Shown piece by piece: positions 23,120 to 32,590 of a stretch of 64,000 nucleotides of DNA; position 1 is the stretch's first letter, and each line of letters starts with the position of its first letter. The stretch comes from Toxorhynchites rutilus septentrionalis (lineage: Eukaryota; Arthropoda; Insecta; Diptera; Culicidae), in NCBI RefSeq assembly GCF_029784135.1, contig NC_073746.1:283599348-283663347 (forward strand), written 5' to 3'. Both the position numbers and the translations under genes were made by a program. The notes under the pieces are model-generated. The model made no database searches, had not been told where the DNA came from, and saw nothing but the letters and a program-made list of their open reading frames with translations.

Positions 23120-23370
23120 GGCCAAACAAAACTGCATCGGCACTACGAACATGCGCTAGCCACAATTCTCTTTTCTCATGTGGCACTCGTTCCGGTAGAG
23201 TTTGTTGTTCGATCCACAAACATAGTTTGTAAGAATCTTTTCACACTTAGTTGTCTTAGCAGTTCCTCGGCAATATCGAAACAACACGAAGTTCGCAGGT
23301 CTTTTGCATCAGCTTGCACATGAATCAGTAGGTGTAGCCATCGGAGCCACGGATGGGAGTAAGCTTTGTC
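23120..23370 (-). pseudogene. Decayed Kazal-type protease-inhibitor domains
   Basis: On the minus strand, 23350-23290 reads GSDGYTY, then CKLMQKTCELRVV. After a frame change, 23270-23155 reads TTKCEKILTN and VCGSNNKLYRNECHMRKENC. The VCGS.x.YxNEC...C arrangement is the core of Kazal domains (serine-protease inhibitors, follistatin-like and agrin-like modules). Two consecutive modules are visible, with a stop at TGTGGCTAG (about 23153) and another inside the first module. It may be a degraded exon of a host gene or a fragment carried by a transposon. Confidence 0.55.
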
Positions 23371-23697
23371 CCCACACCAACATCATTTATCCCAAAGGCA
23401 GATCTTCATCATCTTGGTGTGATAGTAACGCGTGTTCGCGCACCTAAATAATTGTAATATGATACATCAGAGGAACATGTGATATTTCTTGGCCTACCGA
23501 TAATATTCAGATTCTGGTGATCGACAGTTCAGAAAATACGCCCAATATCTGCCACGAACAATCTTTATGCTACGTAATATCCAGAAAGAGTATCAAGCGA
23601 CAATGAATGAAAAAATATAGACAATTTTTTACTGTCATGCTCACCTATTTTTCAATCTTTCCCCCATCGTTTTTAAATCTATCGGGTATTTGATATA

Positions 23698-24996
23698 AAG
23701 GGTGTGTCACATCAAATTGCATCACGGAAAAAACGCTGTAGAAATTTAATTTTTAGGAATTATATCTTCAGCTTTCGCTTATAATCAGATAAGAGTGTAT
23801 AGATCACGTTGGCCATGCTTCACTGTCAATTTTTCGTAAATTTGGAAAAATGTCGTCGAACGAAAAAGAGCGTCGTGAATTAATCCTGTGCACTCATTTC
23901 GAGAATCCGGAGTTGTCACATCGGGACATCGGTAAGATGCTGGGAATCGTCCAATCCACGGTCAGCAGAGTACTAAAACGATACTTCGAGAACCTAACCA
24001 TCGACCGGAAGGTGAAGAACGGCAAAAATGGATGCTCCGTCAGTGAAAAAGATCACAAGCGCGTAGTTAAGCAGTTTAGACATGATCCGAGAAGTTCGGT
24101 CCGGGATGTCGCCAATAAGCTGAATTTGTCAAGTTCATTCGTCCAGCGGACCAAGCAGCGGGAGGGCCTGCGTACATACAAGGTTCAGAAGGCTCCTAAC
24201 CGCGACGAAAGGCAAAACATGGTGGGGAAGACGCGAGCCCGGAAGCTGTACACCGAAATGCTGACGAAGCCGCATTGCCTGGTAATGGACGACGAAACCT
24301 ACGTCAAAGCGGACTTTCGTCAGCTGCCGGGCCTGTTGTTCTTCTTCGCAGAGGACAAATTCAGCGTTCCGGAGGAGATTCGCAAGCAGAAACTATCCAA
24401 GTTTGCCAAAAAGTACATGGTGTGGCAAGCGATCTGCTCTTGCGGAAAGCAGAGCGCCCCCTTCGTGATGACCGGCACGGTAAACGGGCAGGTTTACCTT
24501 AAGGAGTGCCTACAGAAGCGCTTACTACCACTATTGAAGCAGCACGAGGGCCCGACCATCTTCTGGCCGGATCTCGCTTCGTGCCTCTATTCAAAGGACG
24601 TGTTGGAGTGGTACGAAGCCAACGGGGTCACCTTCGTGCCAAAGGAAATGAACCCGCCCAACGCGCCGGAGCTTCGCCCAATAGAGAAATATTGGGCGAT
24701 TATGAAGCAGGCCCTCCGGAAGAACTCAAAAGTTGTCAAATCGGAGGCGGACTTCAAGAGAAAATGGATTTCTGATCAAAAAACACTACAACCTGACGTT
24801 GTACAGAACCTTATGGACGGGGTAAAGAGGAAGGTGCGAGCATACGGGCTTGGGCTCGAAGTATGAATAAAAAGAAAATATCAAAAGTTTTTTAATAGTT
24901 TTTATTTTACTGTCTAAAATTTTCAAAAGGATCGGTCTACTGGGCGAATTTCTACAGCGTTTTTTCCGTGATGCAATTTGATGTGACACACCCTTT
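23698..24996 (+). mobile_element. Complete DD37E transposon, lineage 2
   Basis: It starts AAGGGTGTGTCACATCAAAT and ends with the exact complement ATTTGATGTGACACACCCTT. The inverted repeat extends through CACGGAAAAAACGCTGTAGAAA (more than 40 bp). It is flanked by TA at 23696-23697 and 24997-24998. Length is 1299 bp. A truncated relative lies inverted at 30878-31854. Confidence 0.95.
23850..24866 (+). CDS. DD37E transposase, lineage 2, open reading frame apparently intact
   Basis: A 338-residue transposase starting MSSNEKERRELIL. Two helix-turn-helix segments are visible (GKMLGIVQSTVSRVLKRY and ANKLNLSSSFVQRTKQ). The catalytic triad is the Asp of MDDETYVK, the Asp of FWPDLASC, and the Glu of PIEKYWAIMK. 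The spacing between the last two is 37 residues, so DD37E. It differs strongly from the lineage-1 protein at 11416 outside the conserved core. No stops or shifts. Codon use is GC-richer than its surroundings, which fits a recent arrival. The tail ends KVRAYGLGLEV. Confidence 0.94.
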   Translation: MSSNEKERRELILCTHFENPELSHRDIGKMLGIVQSTVSRVLKRYFENLTIDRKVKNGKNGCSVSEKDHKRVVKQFRHDPRSSVRDVANKLNLSSSFVQRTKQREGLRTYKVQKAPNRDERQNMVGKTRARKLYTEMLTKPHCLVMDDETYVKADFRQLPGLLFFFAEDKFSVPEEIRKQKLSKFAKKYMVWQAICSCGKQSAPFVMTGTVNGQVYLKECLQKRLLPLLKQHEGPTIFWPDLASCLYSKDVLEWYEANGVTFVPKEMNPPNAPELRPIEKYWAIMKQALRKNSKVVKSEADFKRKWISDQKTLQPDVVQNLMDGVKRKVRAYGLGLEV

Positions 24997-25440
24997 AATT
25001 ATAATAATCAGAAATCTCAGTCGGTTTCACCGAATAGCCAGGCGGCGGTATGTTGTCGAGTCGATTGTAGCACACGAGTTCATTTGTTTGTCAACTTGTT
25101 TGTCATGATCTACGGACTTCGTTAACGGCCGAGAAACATGTTGAGTCCAAAACTGTGGTTTCCAATCAACTTATTGCAAGCCTGGAATTAATTCGATGGG
25201 GATGTTTTTGAGCATAATGAAAATGTGATATACATACTCCTTCTCCGAGACATATCAATCCAAAATTCACCTTTCGTATTTTCTTCTGGCGCTGGCGCTG
25301 TAGGAGACTCAATTTTTCGAATAGTGTTTGCAGGCTGGAATTGACTTGCAGCGAATTCTCTTCTGCTTGCAACTATATGTAATAGATAGATAACTTTGCT
25401 GAAGACTATCTGAAATATAAATAAATAAATTATAAACGGA
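24997..25440 (-). pseudogene. Exon-like sequence within repeat block A, unidentified
   Basis: On the minus strand, ATGGAACATACAACTG is followed by a GTGAGTATG donor (25476-25459) and a pyrimidine-rich tract ending TATTTCAG near 25408. The next segment can be read as ITYSCKQKRIRCKSIPACK before a stop. The same exon/donor motif occurs at 8906-8890 and 8409-8395. The product is unknown. Confidence 0.3.
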
Positions 25441-25570
25441 AAACATAAATAGTTTTCATACTCACCAGTTGTATGTTCCATTTGTTTTGTATAAGATGAC
25501 AGTTTACCGTTGAAGAAAAAGCAACTACCAGTGATGCTTCGTTTCGCTATCTTTTCTGGTGTGGGGCTAT

Positions 25571-25685
25571 CCACACACCACGTGGACAACTTTAGGGGGG
25601 GGGGTTGTAGGATTTACGAAAATGTCCACGCTTGTCCATGGTGAGGGGGTAGGGGGTTTTGATAATGTCCACGTGGACACGTAAA
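25571..25685. repeat. GTCCACGTGGACA palindromic MITE (copy 1)
   Basis: CACGTGGACAACTTTAGGGG and ATGTCCACGTGGACACG bracket a G-rich core with ATGTCCACGCTTGTCC. A related unit lies at 33930-34045. Non-coding. Confidence 0.5.
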
Positions 25686-25734
25686 GTATATTGAAAGGGG
25701 TGTAAGTGACATCATCGAGTTCTCTACTCTTTTG

Positions 25735-25742
25735 GTCATAAC
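25735..25742. repeat. 8-bp target-site duplication, left
   Basis: GTCATAAC here is repeated exactly at 30525-30532, immediately outside the right end of E2. It therefore brackets the whole E1-E2 dimer. Between the units the octamer is CTTTTAAC instead. Confidence 0.8.
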
Positions 25743-26386
25743 CTGAGAGAGAGGAGCCAGCTGAATGACAGATAGTTTGTTTTCTTCTTATTCTTTTTAC
25801 GCATTCTCATCAAGAAAATTCCAAACTGACAATTTCAATCAAGCAAGTTGTTGTCATTCATTTATGAGAAAAGTGTTCAAACTTGACGTGAAACTTTGTT
25901 AGTGAGTACATTTGTGCGTTTTATCTCCGATTTGATTTTTAACATAGGACTGCGTCTAACAGGAATATATGGGGGGTAAAAATTTGAACACTGATCATAT
26001 TATTTATTATAATAATCATATTATAATAAAAGATGTACCAGGTCAGCCCACATCATGGCTTCTAGCGGCATCGGCCCATTTAAACATTTTTTACTTTTGA
26101 TAATTTCGATATAGTTGTCCTAAAGAATTATTTCGATGATTTCTAAAACAAAATCCAAAATTAGAAGCAAACTGACTTTTATGATTCGTTTGTCGGTGGA
26201 GATCTTGTGTGAATTTATGGGTGTTTTGGGCCCATTTGACTTTTTCCGATCGTTCATTCAGTTTTCGCGAATTCTTGTATTCTTTCACTGGTTCCAGGTT
26301 GATCTATTGCTGCAAGCTCGACGAATCGATTTTTGCAATGTGGGCGATGATTGTTCATCTCCGATGCAATTTGAACGTGCAGCGTA

Positions 26387-26499
26387 GACCCAGGTTGTTT
26401 TACGCGGATTTTCCAATTAACGCGTTTTTTACGCGGATTTTTCAATTAACGCGGTTTTTTTACGAGATACGTATCCCCCGCGTAAAAAAAACCTGTGTG
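26387..26499. mobile_element. TA-flanked MITE with GGTT.TTTTACGCGG ends
   Basis: 113 bp starting GACCCAGGTTGTTTTACGCG and ending CGCGTAAAAAAAACCTGTGTG, flanked by TA (26385-26386, 26500-26501). The paralogous site in E2 (28934-28946, GTGCAGCGTATGTGG) lacks it, so E2 is the empty site. Internal TTAACGCG repeats. Confidence 0.8.
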
Positions 26500-27274
26500 T
26501 ATGTGGAATACATAAAATAAGAGCTTATCTTCCAATGAAAATAGCCAACATTGATTTCTCTCAGGTGCATTTTGAGGGAATTTTGTTTGTGTCCGATGGT
26601 AATAATACTAGGTTGACTAAAAAGGATGCTGTGTCTGCATTTTTAACAGGCATTCGGATGAAGATGAGAATTATACCACCAGTCTCTCGTCATCTTTGCC
26701 ATGATATTCCTGTCCATCACTGATGGACCATTCATATGCAATATTCAAATTTGACATGCAGGTTTAATCAAGGCAATAGTATCACTGAAGATCCAATCGA
26801 ATTGACCGATAGTGAAGGTGAACCAATAGATTCTTTCTAGATTCTTTCTCCCCTTTATGTGTAATATAATTTGAATACCATTTCCCATATACAACATATC
26901 TGTCGTCCAATCAATCTGCATAAATGTTGCGCTCTCTCTGCCCTCCCTCACAACACCCACTTCCCGTTTGTGACATTGATGAGTGAACATTTTTAGTGCG
27001 AGTGTCGAGCAGGAATGAATTGTCTTTCTCAAGATTCATTGTACTCCTAATAAGTGCTCGAAAGATGTAATCTTACGTTGATCGCACTTGATCGAAGAAA
27101 TTACAAAAATAATGTATTTGACCGCAGTATTTGATAAACTCTTTCTGAAAAGAACTGGATTTGATTTGCTGAAAACACTATCTTGTTTTCTCTCGTGTTG
27201 TGCGTTATGTGTAGCGATGGTAGGTTTTTTTCGAAGCTGCTACTGATTTCTATGAGTTCGGCGTTTTCGGCTTG

Positions 27275-27385
27275 CATGCAACGATTTTTGAGGATTTGTT
27301 TGACTTTTGCTTTCGGGCAGCCACACCAGCAGCTTTCTTCTTGCTGGTCGCCTTCTTCACAGCAGCAAGTTTGTTTTTTTTTGCA
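27275..27385 (-). pseudogene. Lysine/alanine-rich, histone H1-tail-like fragment
   Basis: One minus-strand frame reads KLAAVKKATSKKKAAGVAAR followed by KQKSNKSSK and KPKTPNS, then a stop. The composition resembles the C-terminal tail of histone H1. A TATATAAG box lies about 60 bp upstream (27455, minus). No globular domain was found, so at best it is a fragment of a host histone gene inside E1. Confidence 0.25.
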
Positions 27386-29228
27386 GCAGTAACTGTTCCA
27401 AAATGATCTAACCGCTGTACAATTATAATTGAGTGGAGCTGGCACCTACTTATATACAGATTTTTGTGATTTCAATAGCTTGCTTTCAAAACAATTTTTG
27501 AGCTATTGAAACAAGTTTTTGGATCAATAAGTAACACACATATAACGCGTAGATTTCTTTCTTTGGAATGAAGCGGTTATCATACCATTTCTTTCAACCG
27601 GCGAAGAGGGTTTATTGCTCAAAATCCTGTTTCTTCAATGTAACACTCTCGTTCTCGATGCCTTGAACTTACACCCCAGTATAGAAATGAAAGATGTAGT
27701 CCGACGTCAACATTATTTTCACATAAAACGTCTTGCAAAAAAATATCATGTTGAAATTTTCTACATATTTCAATACTTCCCCTTGGTTCACCGTGACTGG
27801 TTCGCGCTGACATAAGGGTGATCACAACAAACGCGAGCTGGCTCCTCTCTCTTAGCTTTTAACCTGAGAGAGAGGAGCCAGCTGAATGACAGATAGTTTG
27901 TTTTCTTCTTATTCTTTTTGCGCTTTCTCATCAAGAAAATTCAAATCGGACAATTTCAATCAAACAAGTTGTTGTCATTCATCTATGAGAAAAGTGTTCA
28001 AACTTGACGTGAATCTTTGTTTGTGAGTACATTTGTGCGTTTTTATCCTCGATTTGGCTTTTGACGTAGGATTACGTCTAACAGGAATATATGGGGGGAA
28101 AACGAAAATTTGAACACTGATCATGTGGGATATAATGAAAGATGTACTAGGTCAGCCCATATCATGGCTTCCAGCAGCATCGGCCCACTCAAACAAGTTT
28201 CTTTTACTTCTGATTATTTCGATATAGTTGTCCTGAAGAATTATTTCGATGATTTCTAAAACAATATCCAAAATAATAAGCAAACAAATTTTTATGATTC
28301 CTTTCCCGGATGAGATCTTGTGTGAATTTATGGGTGTTTTGGGCTCATTTGTGACTTTTTCCGATCGTTCATTTAGTTTTCGCGAATTCATTCATGGTTT
28401 CCGGATTTAAAGTCAAGCGTGAAAAAGGCATTTTCCAGCGGCGAGAGCAGTTTTCTTCGATTGAAAACAAAAGGAATGTTTCGTTTTGCGGCGGTTGCCA
28501 TCACTACGCTGCCAAAACATTACCGGTTCGGTTCGGATTACTGTAGCCGTTCAGCGAAAGGTGGTGCAGAAACAAATTTGTGGATTATTAATTTGGGAAC
28601 GATGTTTTTCACAGCATTTGAGATGAAGTTTTGCTCTTGGCACCAAACAATCAACATGCTAATGTTGAGGGTGAAGGTTTATTCGGATGTTTTATTGCTT
28701 CACTGCTTTGATAATGGTTTGCGCATTTAGTTTGTCTACATTACATCTGCACTGTATATAAATATGACACAATGAATTACGTATTTAGAGCTTGTTTTTC
28801 TGAAGTGAAATAACTTGACCTAAATTCGAACAAATGAAAATAAACCAATATTTATATTTTTGACAACCTTTGGCGTAGTCCTACGTCCCTCCGGTTATGT
28901 CCCCGTTATTACCCTTTACCCGACGCAATGTGCAGCGTATGTGGAATATATTATTTCATTAGTTTCTACCAGGTGCATTTTGAGGAAAGTTTTTTTTTGT
29001 CCGATGGAAATAATAATAGGTTGACTAAAAAGGATGCAGTACCAACTGTTTGCATAGGCAGTGATCACGATTCGGAAGAAAATGAGAGTTATACTGCCAG
29101 TCTCTCGACGTCTTTTTCGTTTCTTGCTCATCGCTGGTGACAAATTCATATTCAAATTTCAAATTTGGCATGCAGGTCGCTTATCAAGGCAGTAGAAGCA
29201 CTGAATGTCCAATCAAATTGACCGATAG

Positions 29229-29987
29229 TGTTCCGTTTTCAACGGAAGTAAGATTCATGTATTATAAATCCGCCTATTGAGAGCCACAAATGATGAAATT
29301 TATAAGTAGCCACAAACCCATTTTCTACAAAACCAGTGCACAGTCCGCGCACGATATTCAGTTTCACATTCCATTCGACCATGATACAAACGACAAAATT
29401 CCAAAATAATCCTACCGAAGCAGAAACGAACCACATAGAGAAAATAACAACAATAACAACAGCAACATCAACGCGTCATCCCCACTGCGCATCAGCCCAT
29501 CAGTGGGCAATGAAGTACAGCAGCGTAACGAAGTGAAATCATTCCTTTTCAAACAGTCAGAGCGAACACGTCCTAACGTGAAAGTGCAAGCGAAAAATAC
29601 CAGAGAAATATAGAGAACTTTTAACCTACAAATTGATAGTTTATTTCTAGTAAGTGTGTGACCATCGTGCTCCCGTGGCCGAGTGGTTAGCGTCAAAACC
29701 CAACATGCCGGGGGTTCGGGTTCGAATCCCGTTCTGGTCGGGGAAATTTTTCTTCAAAGAAATTTCCTCTGACTTGCACTGTGGTCACGCGTATTCTAGA
29801 GCTTGCCACTCAGAATACATTCAAGGCGTGTTATTTGGCATAGAAATCTCAACTAAGTACTAATGAAAATGACGCAAGTAATACTACGTTGAGACGGCGG
29901 AGTTCCTCTAGGAACGTTAGTGCCATATAAGAAGAAGAAGAAGTGTGACCATTGTTGTCGGCGGGTTTTCCTCAAACCGCCCGAACA
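29229..29987. mobile_element. Solo LTR inside E2
   Basis: Starts TGTTCCG and ends CCGAACA (short inverted ends, TG...CA). It is flanked by the 5-bp duplication GATAG (29224-29228 and 29988-29992). E1 has the empty site with a single GATAG (26808-26812) in the same context, CCGATAGTGAAGGTGAACC. Length is 759 bp including a nested SINE, so about 470 bp originally. A TATTATAAATCCGCC box lies near 29261. TGTT...AACA ends are typical of BEL/Pao LTRs; the family assignment is inference. Confidence 0.8.
29668..29943 (+). mobile_element. tRNA-derived SINE (Feilai-like)
   Basis: It begins TGCTCCCGTGGCCGAGTGG, with pol III A box (GGCCGAGTGGTTAGCG) and B box (GGTTCGAATCCC). An unrelated body follows, ending in a GAAGAAGAAG tail. 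It is flanked by TGTGACCATCG (29657-29667) and TGTGACCATTG (29944-29954), a target duplication with one change. Feilai is the known Aedes tRNA-SINE with this layout; the name is a best match from memory. Confidence 0.85.
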
Positions 29988-30532
29988 GATAGTGAAGGTG
30001 AACCAATCAGTCTCGTCCACAAAACTAAAAGGTGTGATATAATTAGCTTCACCATATCAATCTTAAGCAGCGATAACATGATCCAACCGCTATAAAATCA
30101 TAATTGAGTGGATTCGCAAGCTGGCACCTGCTTATACAGATTTTTGTGATTTCAATAGCTTGCTTTCAAAGCAATTTTTGAGCTATTGAAACTAGTTTTT
30201 GGATCAATAACTAGCAAACATAAAACGGGTAGACATTCTATCTTTCGAATGAAGCGGTTAACATACCATTTCTATCAACTAACAATGCTCGAAATCCGGT
30301 TTCTCTAATGTAACTCTCTCGATCTTGAAGCTTTGAACCTACACCCCAGTATAGAAATGAAAGATGTAGTCCGACGTCAAAATCATTTTCACATAAAATT
30401 TCTTGCAAAAAAAATGTTGTTAAAATTTTCTACATATTTCAATACTTCCCCTTGGTTCACCGTGACTGGTTCGCGCTGACATAAGGGCGATCACAACAAA
30501 CGCGAGCTGGCTCCTCTCTCTCAGGTCATAAC

Positions 30533-30877
30533 TAAGCTGCAAACACATTCCTAGCTGTATTTGACAATGTGTCAGATCCTCGTCTATCGGATTCCAAAGC
30601 AAACTCAAATTGGAACGTTTTTGAAGTTGAGTTATTTACTAAAGAGAAAGTTGTTGAAGAGAAATCGATCAAATCACTTACACCCCTTTCATTCTGAGTC
30701 CCTTATTTATAGCCACAATTTAATATGATCTGTTCTATATTTACAAGATATTTTTAAATATACGCCCACCCTGAATACTCTGTATTCAACAATAGAAAGA
30801 CAGTGTTGCCTGAGAGTGCTGCCCGGTCAGACATCCATATTTTTTCATATGGCTGGACTTCCTCCCGGAGATGTATA
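30533..30877. other. Flank of the dimer with outer inverted repeat, no gene
   Basis: Contains TCACTTACACCCCTTTCA (30674-30691), the complement of TGAAAGGGGTGTAAGTGA at 25692-25709. The inverted similarity continues for about 36 bp. The dimer may therefore sit inside an older element with these ends. No coding sequence recognised. Confidence 0.5.
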
Positions 30878-31854
30878 AAGGGTGTGTCACATCAATTTGC
30901 ATCACGGAAAAAACGCTGTAGAAATTCGCCCAGTAGACCGATCCTTTTGAAAATTTTAGACAGTAAAATAAAAACTATTAAACAACTTTTGGCATTTTCT
31001 TTTTATTCATACTTCGAGCCCAAGCCCGTATGCTCGCACCTTCCTCTTTACCCCGTCCATAAGGTTCTGTACAACGTCAGGTTGTGTTTTTTTTGAACAG
31101 AAATCCATTTTCTCTTGAAGTCCGCCTCCGATTTGACAACTTTTGGGTTCTTCCGGAGGGCCTGCTTCATAATCGCCCAATATTTCTCTATTGGGCGAAG
31201 CTCCGGCGCGTTGGGCGGGTTCATTTCCTTTGGCACGAAGGTGACCCCGTTGGCTTCGTACCACTCCAACACGTTCTTTGAATAGTGGCACGAAGCGAGA
31301 TCCGGCCAGAAGATGGTCGGGCCCTCGTGCTGCTTCAATAGTGGTAGTAAGCGCTTCTGTAGGCACTCCTTAAGGTAAACCTGCCCGTTTACCGTGCCGG
31401 TCATCACGAAGGGGGCGCTCTGCTTTCCGCAAGAGCAGATCGCTTGCCACACCATGTACTTTTTGGCAAACTTGGATAGTTTCTGCTTGCGAATCTCCTC
31501 CGGAACGCTGAATTTGTCCTCTGCGGAGAAGAACAACAGGCCCGGCAGCTGACGAAAGTCCGCTTTGACGTAGGTTTCGTCGTCCATTACCAGGCAATGC
31601 GGCTTCGTCAGCATTTCGGTGTACAGCTTCCGGGCTCGCGTCTTCCCCACCATGTTTTGCCTTTCGTCGCGGTTAGGAGCCTTCTGAACCTTGTATGTAC
31701 GCAGGCCCTCCCGCTGCTTGGTCCGCTGGACGAATGAACTTGACAAATTCAGCTTATTGGCGACATCCCGGACCGAACTTCTCGGATCATGTCTAAACTG
31801 CTTAACTACGCGCTTGTGATCTTTTTCACTGACGGAGCATCCATTTTTGCCGTT
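30878..31854 (-). mobile_element. Truncated DD37E transposon, lineage 2, inverted
   Basis: Its 3' terminus AAGGGTGTGTCACATCAATT begins at 30878 next to TA. The sequence matches the complement of 24018-24996 almost base for base. Homology stops abruptly at 31854, so the other terminus and the first 320 bp are missing. It cannot be mobilised by two-ended cut and paste. Confidence 0.9.
31007..31854 (-). pseudogene. Truncated, frameshifted DD37E transposase
   Basis: Homologous to the C-terminal three quarters of the protein at 23850, from NGKNGCSVSEKDHK onward, with MDDETYVK, FWPDLASCHYS and PIEKYWAIMK all present. The N-terminal helix-turn-helix is replaced by unrelated sequence. An expanded A run (T8 at 31086-31093 on the plus strand) shifts the frame about 35 codons before the end. 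The correct tail KVRAYGLGLEV is then read in another frame. Confidence 0.92.
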
Positions 31855-32369
31855 GAAAAAAACGCGCATGAACTGGCATCGATCAATTTATTCCAATCTG
31901 TAATAGAGGATCATGTATTCCGTCAGGATAAAGACACAAAAAATGTTGGAATTTTTGTAGTATGAAAAATCTCGACTTATGTGCAGGTTTCGATTTAGCT
32001 TCTACTCTTGACCACAAAACGGCTTCGTATTTATTTTCCGAAAGCTACCAAGGTTTTGCGAAAATTGAAACGAACAACAAATTCTTCCATGAGTGGCCGC
32101 GGGCCGTGTCTGTGGAGATCTGTTTCTTTCAATGATGTTTTTCTTTATTGATATCTGGTAATTTTTGTAATACGCCTCTAGTGGGTTGCAAGTTTGCAAC
32201 ATTTGCACAACCCGTTTGGATTTGACTCGATCAGAAGAATGAACGCAATATTGTGCTAATTTCAAATCCGACCGGATTCCGGAATAAAGGTTTATTTTAT
32301 CGAAAAACATTTGAAAGAACGCATCTCAATCTACGATTCGTTTCATAAACGCAACTAAAATGCATGACT
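31855..32369. other. No recognised gene
   Basis: Unassigned sequence between the truncated transposon and a SINE. A 102-codon minus frame (32310-32002) has no motif. Confidence 0.4.
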
Positions 32370-32590
32370 TGACTTAGATGGCACCCAGTGATACTTTAGT
32401 CTTCTCAACGTAGGTATAACTTGCGTCATTTTTATTAGTAGATAGTACTTAGTTGAAATTTCTATACCGTAGAACACGCCTTGAATGTATTCAGGAGTGT
32501 AAAGCCCTAGAATACGCGTGACCTCAGTACAAGTCGAACTCGAACCCCCAGCAAGATAAAGTGTAACGCTAACCACTCGGCCACGGGACA
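32370..32590 (-). mobile_element. tRNA-derived SINE (Feilai-like), minus strand
   Basis: Read on the minus strand it starts CCCGTGGCCGAGTGGTTAGCG (32590-32571), with a B-box-like GGTTCGAGTTCGAC. The body matches the SINE at 29668 (CGCGTATTCTAG, CATTCAAGGCGTGTTCTACGG, AAGTTATACC, TACGTTGAG). More diverged than that copy. Confidence 0.8.

Larger units (their letters stand above)
22780..25533. repeat. Repeat block A, copy 2, interrupted by a DD37E transposon
   Basis: The left part 22780-23035 matches 7690-7920 and the right part 25440-25533 matches 8880-8972. Without the 1299-bp transposon at 23698-24996 the block is about 1.45 kb. The middle differs from copy 1 and holds decayed Kazal domains. 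Confidence 0.65.
25743..27855. mobile_element. TIR element unit E1 of a tandem dimer
   Basis: The left end is CTGAGAGAGAGGAGCCAGCT; the right end is AGCTGGCTCCTCTCTCTTAG (one mismatch to the exact complement). The interior parallels E2 (27864-30524) over 25743-26290, 26540-26830 and 27400-27855. It lacks the solo LTR present in E2 and has a 113-bp MITE that E2 lacks. No transposase was seen. A lysine-rich stretch at 27270-27385 (minus) resembles a histone H1 tail. Confidence 0.8.
27864..30524. mobile_element. TIR element unit E2 of a tandem dimer
   Basis: It begins CTGAGAGAGAGGAGCCAGCT and ends AGCTGGCTCCTCTCTCTCAG, a perfect 20-bp inverted repeat. It is separated from E1 by 8 bp. It contains a solo LTR (29229-29987) absent from E1 and extra sequence at 28395-28880. 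The 8-bp target duplication and short termini suggest the hAT group, though the terminal bases are not typical. No transposase was seen. Confidence 0.8.

Noticed and set aside
24275..24775. Extra plus-strand frames within the DD37E transposase
   Set aside because: Out-of-frame shadows; the identical frames recur in the truncated copy because the DNA is the same.
29668..29740. tRNA gene
   Set aside because: A and B boxes are present but no closed cloverleaf; the sequence continues into a SINE body with a target duplication.
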